This document shows positions 13,991 through 14,998 of a DNA stretch of 14,998 bases, piece after piece. The notes under the pieces are model-generated. The model was not told where the DNA came from, made no database searches, and saw only the letters and a program-made list of their open reading frames with translations. Position 1 is the first letter of the stretch, and the number at the start of each line of letters is the position of its first letter. The stretch comes from an uncultured Selenomonadales bacterium (lineage in GTDB: Bacteria; Bacillota; Negativicutes; Selenomonadales; Selenomonadaceae): contig CALEPR010000078.1 of NCBI GenBank assembly GCA_937910665.1, positions 1 through 14,998 on the forward strand. The letters are read 5' to 3'. The translations under genes and the position numbers were made by a program.

Positions 13991-14911
13991 TTGGAAATAA
14001 TAAAGAAGTTGAGCGACTTGACAAAAAAATATTTGCGTCCCGTCGTCGCTCTGGGAATGTTTGACGGCGTTCATCTTGGTCACGCGAGCGTAATAAATCG
14101 CGCTTTGGAAATTGCAAAAAAAATTGACGGCGTGGGAATGGTTTTTACTTTTTCAAATCATCCGCTCACAATTTTGGATCCAAAGTCCGCGCCTCTTGCC
14201 ATCGGAAGCAGAAGTTTGCGTCGGGAAATTTTTGAAAGTCTTGGCGTGGAGATTTTGATCGAAATTCCTTTCACCAAAGATTTAAGCAAAAAAAGTCCGG
14301 AAGAATTTTTGAAACTTTTGCAGGAAAAAATTTCTCCGACTTACGTCGTCACGGGACCGAATTATACTTTCGGACGTTTCGGCAAAGGCAACGGCAGAAT
14401 GTTGCTCCGCGAGGGCGAGAATTTTGGTTTTAAAACTGAAATTTGTCCTGCGGTGACTTTCGACAAAAAAACTGTCAGCAGCACAAGAATCAGAAATTTA
14501 ATCGCGGAGGGAAATTTGCAAGCCGCAAATAATTTGCTCGGCAGAAATTTTACTTACGTTTCAAAAGTCGTTCACGGAGATCAACGCGGCAGAAAGTTAG
14601 GTTTTCCAACGGCAAATTTAGAAATTGAGGACAGTCGCGCCATGTTGCCGAACGGAGTTTACATCGTCGAAGTCAAAGTTGCGGGAAAAATTTTTTCAGG
14701 AATTGCAAATGTCGGCGACAATCCGACTTTCAAAGTTGCAAAAAGGCGTTTGGAAGTTTTTATTGACAATTTTAATTCCAACATTTACGGCGAAGAAATT
14801 TCTGTCAGCTTTCTGGAAAAAATTCGCGAAGAAAAAATTTTTTCTTCGGTCGAGGAATTGAAAAATCAACTGCGCGAAGATTTAGATGCGCTGAGAAAAA
14901 AATTTTTTTAA
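13991..14911 (+). CDS. ribF: Bifunctional riboflavin kinase / FAD synthetase
   Basis: Phosphorylates riboflavin to FMN and adenylates FMN to FAD. With the TTG start the product is 306 aa, normal for RibF. N-terminal nucleotidyltransferase: GMFDGVHLGH (22-31), FSNHP (54-58), GPNYTFGRFGKGNG (122-135) and TVSSTRIR (161-168). C-terminal riboflavin kinase: GRKLGFPTANL (200-210), NGVY (221-224), GIANVGDNPTF (237-247) and RRLEVFI (252-258) with the likely catalytic Glu. Start choice: GTG at 13979 adds four residues but sits on top of the GAGGAG; TTG at 13991 is 11 nt downstream of it, a spacing used by lon and lysS. It follows cobS by a few bases and is probably in the same transcript. No convincing terminator follows. 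Confidence 0.95.
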   Translation: MEIIKKLSDLTKKYLRPVVALGMFDGVHLGHASVINRALEIAKKIDGVGMVFTFSNHPLTILDPKSAPLAIGSRSLRREIFESLGVEILIEIPFTKDLSKKSPEEFLKLLQEKISPTYVVTGPNYTFGRFGKGNGRMLLREGENFGFKTEICPAVTFDKKTVSSTRIRNLIAEGNLQAANNLLGRNFTYVSKVVHGDQRGRKLGFPTANLEIEDSRAMLPNGVYIVEVKVAGKIFSGIANVGDNPTFKVAKRRLEVFIDNFNSNIYGEEISVSFLEKIREEKIFSSVEELKNQLREDLDALRKKFF

Positions 14912-14968
14912 AATCTCAAGACGATTCTTCTTTATGCTTTTGTGCACGGAAATCAATTTTGCAAAATA

Positions 14969-14977
14969 TGGTAAAAT
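14969..14977 (+). promoter_or_regulatory. Extended -10 promoter at the right edge
   Basis: TGG-TAAAAT is an extended -10 (5 of 6 to TATAAT) without a recognisable -35. The predicted start point is about 14984, which coincides with an ATG. Confidence 0.4.
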
Positions 14978-14983
14978 GGAAGA

Positions 14984-14998
14984 ATGAAAATAATAGAA
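14984..14998 (+). CDS. Possible 5' end of a further gene (cut by window)
   Basis: ATG followed by four open codons (MKIIE) to the window end. There is no Shine-Dalgarno at a normal distance; GGAAGA lies directly before it. Because the predicted transcription start coincides with the ATG, a leaderless message is possible; otherwise the true start lies beyond the window. Too short to identify. Confidence 0.25.

Overview
The window looks like chromosomal DNA from a low-GC bacterium of Firmicutes descent that has an outer membrane, most plausibly a Negativicutes/Selenomonadales relative. The basis is strong GGAGG ribosome binding sites, frequent GTG/TTG starts, Firmicutes-like LonA, RibF, MutS and LysS, and a TibC/Aah-type autotransporter heptosyltransferase, which only makes sense in a cell that exports autotransporters. 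The taxonomic call is an inference. Coding and intergenic DNA is full of A4-6T4-6 tracts. Layout: (a) 1-947 is a sparse left edge with a strong hairpin of unknown origin, two small uncharacterised proteins (228-512, 646-909) and short 7-bp quasi-repeats. (b) 948-6930 is a leftward (minus strand) four-gene cluster: DUF2156 protein, TyrA, TibC-like O-heptosyltransferase, MutS. It is driven by a very good sigma-70-type promoter at 6937-6965. MutS seems to have its own extended -10 promoter (3561-3569) and a hairpin that abuts its TTG start. (c) lon (7089-9416) is divergent from that cluster, has a structured leader and ends at a clear intrinsic terminator (9427-9450). (d) 9493-10121 holds a possible 37-codon mini-ORF overlapping a HAD-fold phosphatase of the type found in 'Swiss Army Knife' RNA repair proteins. 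(e) lysS lies convergently on the minus strand (10205-11710). (f) A 334-bp divergent intergenic region precedes a rightward cluster: an unrecognised membrane protein with four N-terminal sequence repeats (12045-13187), cobS (13184-13975) and ribF (13991-14911). A possible further gene begins at the right edge. Most genes are housekeeping: mismatch repair, tyrosine synthesis, proteolysis, lysyl-tRNA synthesis, FMN/FAD synthesis and the last step of cobalamin assembly. The points that stand out are a family of 7-bp (heptad) repeats in the intergenic regions, one copy forming a long hairpin in the tyrA leader and supplying the upstream gene's stop codon; the promoter/hairpin arrangement before mutS; a recurring Shine-Dalgarno-A5-6T5-6-start leader; the tandem-repeat membrane protein; and the heptosyltransferase sitting away from any autotransporter. 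No RNA gene, CRISPR array or complete mobile element was found.
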